In this document: piece by piece, positions 61,800-64,000 of the stretch
How positions within the stretch are numbered: the first letter of the stretch is position 1
Layout of the letters: each line of letters begins with the position of its first letter
Assembly (NCBI GenBank): GCA_963965975.1
Contig: OZ014411.1
Span: forward strand, 23,729,249 to 23,793,248
Direction: 5' to 3'
DNA length: 64,000 bases
From: Xestospongia bergquistia
Taxonomy: Eukaryota > Porifera > Demospongiae > Haplosclerida > Petrosiidae
Notes under the pieces: model-generated
Databases searched by the model: none
Told to the model about the DNA's origin: nothing
The model's input: only the letters and a program-made list of their open reading frames with translations
Program-made: the position numbers and the translations under genes

Positions 61800-63490
61800 A
61801 CCTAGCATCACTTGGCGACTTCTACAGTTAGGGTTCTACAATCCACACTATAGTGATTTTTAATGTTATAAAAGTTGATCATCTCAATTATATCAAAGAA
61901 AGAAACTCCAGACTTTTTCATTGACATATTTGTACCACAATAGATTTCTACATAATGCAATGTTAAACAAAACTTTAACAGCTCCAGTAACTAACTACAG
62001 ACTGTCAAGAATCAATCAGTATATAATATATACTAGTGATGCCAGTATTAAGGTTTGGTATGAAACAATATATGCAAAAGGTACATACTACTAAAATTAT
62101 TGTTGTTATAGTATTTCTAAAAAGTACACATCTAAGTCTACATTTTTTAGTGATAAGATTTACCACTCCCAAGTTCGCCAACAATCACCTTGCTTTATGG
62201 TTTTAGTTGGTTTTAAGAACTACAGGACTCTTTTAAATTTAAGGTATATCACTGTTATAATAGACTATATGTGACCATAAATACGAAAATGGTACCTAAC
62301 GTACAAACAAATTTTGAGTGAACGCTTGCATATAAGTTGTTGCTATGCAGCCATCTTAAACAGGAAGTTATTAAAATTCATTATGTCATGAGAACAATGA
62401 TTGGGCTTCATGAATACCAAATAACATTGACTTCCTGCTCAAGATGGATGCGTAGCAACCGTTTCTACACAAGCATTTGTTCGAAATTCACTTGCGCGTT
62501 AGGTACCATTTTCGTATTTATGGTCACATATATAAAACAAAGTATTATATAATAATAATAACATAATTATTTAAAATGTTATAATAGACTATTTAAAATG
62601 ATTTATAGTGACTGTTTAGCAAATGCATACTTCTTCAGAAGCAACATACACCAGTTTTTATTATTACTTACTATGGAATTTCACACTTTATATACTTAAA
62701 CAAACAACTTGTTAAAAAGAACATGTGTATAGCATGTACTATAAATTTATTGTAACAAATATTACACACCTACAATGACACAGCAAGATTTACATAACAA
62801 CAGTCCTAACACACAGGCACATTATCTATAGAATTATATTATTTCATAAGAGCATTAACAGCATTCCTAACATTAAGCATGATATAATCATTTAGTTATT
62901 AAAAACAATGCATGACTCTCAATTAACATAATTATTTTACAATAACAGAAATGTGATGCTTAATATATTATAACATATAATATACAAATATGGTTTATGA
63001 AGTAACATCACTTGGTTACTTCTGCGCATGCAGTTAGAGTTTTACAATGTACACTATAGTGCTTTTCATTGGTATAGGACATTTATTCTTAAATTTTCAA
63101 AACAAGAAACTCCAGACTTTTTACAATTGGACATTCTGCTACCTTCAATTGTTTATTAACACCATAAGACGTCTTTTTAATTTGTTACAACTAAAAGTAT
63201 TGTTAAATCAGGATAGCGCATAGTTCATTCTAAATATCTATCCACTGTCCAATATATATCTTATAAAGTAGGTTATTCATTAATATAATGTTTTGATTGC
63301 TATTGTTACTATGAACACTTGACACTTCACTAATGACTTCTAAAAAGGAATTAGGGAGTGTTGTCTAATAACAACAAAATAGTGAAATCTATTACACTGT
63401 TGCAAGGAAAAATGCAGTTAGAACTCTTTTGTCTAACTAATGAGATGTTTCTGATTTTTAATTACAGGACTGTCAAGTATTAATCAATAT
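61800..63490. repeat. Intronic repeat family, copies upstream of the NIDO linker
   Basis: TTACTTACTATGGAATTTCA at about 62663 and GACACTTCACTAATGACTTC at about 63321 match the PK2 and PK3 intron blocks in the same orientation. A further shared phrase (ACTATAGTG after TTCTACAATCCAC or a similar stretch) occurs at about 61850 and 63055 here and at 33275 in PK3. Confidence 0.7.
62266..62532. mobile_element. Fold-back MITE, 267 bp, with perfect 36-bp ends
   Basis: Arms 62266-62301 and 62497-62532 are exact inverse complements (outer part TATATGTGACCATAAATACG). Further inside, TGCTATGCAGCCATCTTAAA and the inverse of its counterpart near 62440 also pair with few mismatches, so almost the whole element can fold into one long hairpin. 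Flanking TATA is compatible with a TA target site. Confidence 0.85.

Positions 63491-63492
<2 letters not shown>

Positions 63493-63545
<53 letters not shown>
63493..63545. repeat. (AT)n microsatellite
   Basis: About 50 bp of AT repeat following the intronic repeat block, in the same relative place as the AT runs in the PK2 and PK3 introns. Confidence 0.93.
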
Positions 63546-63549
<4 letters not shown>

Positions 63550-64000
63550 TGCTATTCATACTCCATGCAAGTTCATTATAATAATATTATTATCTTAATA
63601 TTTTGTAATGACTTTTATTCAATTTATTAACAAATGTGATAACAGCTTATAATTGCAAAGTCATATTTAGTTTATTATAGAGCGAATATTGTAGTCAAAC
63701 AGAATGTATGACTTGGTACAAGTTGTATGTGTTACATTACAAAAACTCAATGTTCTTATAATAACTATCACTAAAACCTTAGTGGGAATTCTAATTAACT
63801 TGATTGATTTATGATGTGTATAAACAATCAATATGTGCAGTATAATAACTAGTCACACATTTCTCATACAATAATAAAATAAAACAATGTGAAACCGACA
63901 AAACCACATAGAAATATATCATGTGACACAACAATTTTACGACCAGAATTAACACACACAATGTGCCATGCCAAAATATATCACTGAACAGACAGTAATA

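Larger units (their letters stand above)
60808..64000. other. Presumed intron or 5' region of the NIDO gene
   Basis: I found no exon here: no NIDO, linker, somatomedin B or protease signature and no convincing signal peptide. It contains the intronic repeat family, a fold-back element and an AT microsatellite. Because the 60807 linker starts in phase 1, this stretch is best explained as a large intron. Confidence 0.5.

Overview
The window reads as nuclear DNA of an early-branching animal, most likely a demosponge such as Amphimedon (inference). It is very AT-rich. Genes are split by GT-AG introns, many only 50-100 bp long. It has metazoan extracellular modules (NIDO, somatomedin B), a conserved splicing factor, and pogo and hAT DNA transposon remnants. 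I see nothing bacterial, no operon, no CRISPR array and no tRNA or rRNA gene.

Layout. (1) 1.9-3.3 kb, minus: first gene of a proteinase K-like subtilase family (here PK1). (2) 3.7-19.2 kb, plus: SF3A2, a U2 snRNP core protein, in nine exons. It is divergent from PK1, and its fifth intron is 12.3 kb long and full of decayed transposons: a pogo-like element, a hAT element with an exact 8-bp target duplication, a pogo-type MITE, two DUF6589-like fragments and a second hAT relic. (3) 22.9-27.7 kb and 30.2-36.7 kb, minus: PK2 and PK3. Each has a signal peptide, an I9 propeptide, an S8 catalytic domain, a Ser/Thr/Pro linker exon and one (PK2) or two (PK3) C-terminal somatomedin B-like domains. (4) 38.2-60.8 kb, minus: the 3' part of a very large secreted-protein gene. 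It has seven linker+NIDO cassettes, two more linker exons and a somatomedin B domain. Six periods of about 2,881 bp form a nearly identical tandem array. Its 5' end lies beyond the right edge.

How the parts relate. Every linker and somatomedin B exon, and every three-exon NIDO block, starts and ends in phase 1, so cassettes can be added or lost without breaking the frame. The linker and somatomedin B exons of the NIDO gene resemble those of PK2 and PK3. The unusual repeat blocks in the PK2 and PK3 introns between protease and linker also occur just upstream of the first NIDO linker (61.8-63.5 kb). This suggests that the NIDO gene is a fourth family member whose protease exons lie past position 64000, making a protease-(NIDO)7-somatomedin B protein. 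That is inference and easily tested.

Limits: exon boundaries were placed by eye from splice signals, phase and comparison among paralogues. Family calls rest on recognised motifs, not on searches.
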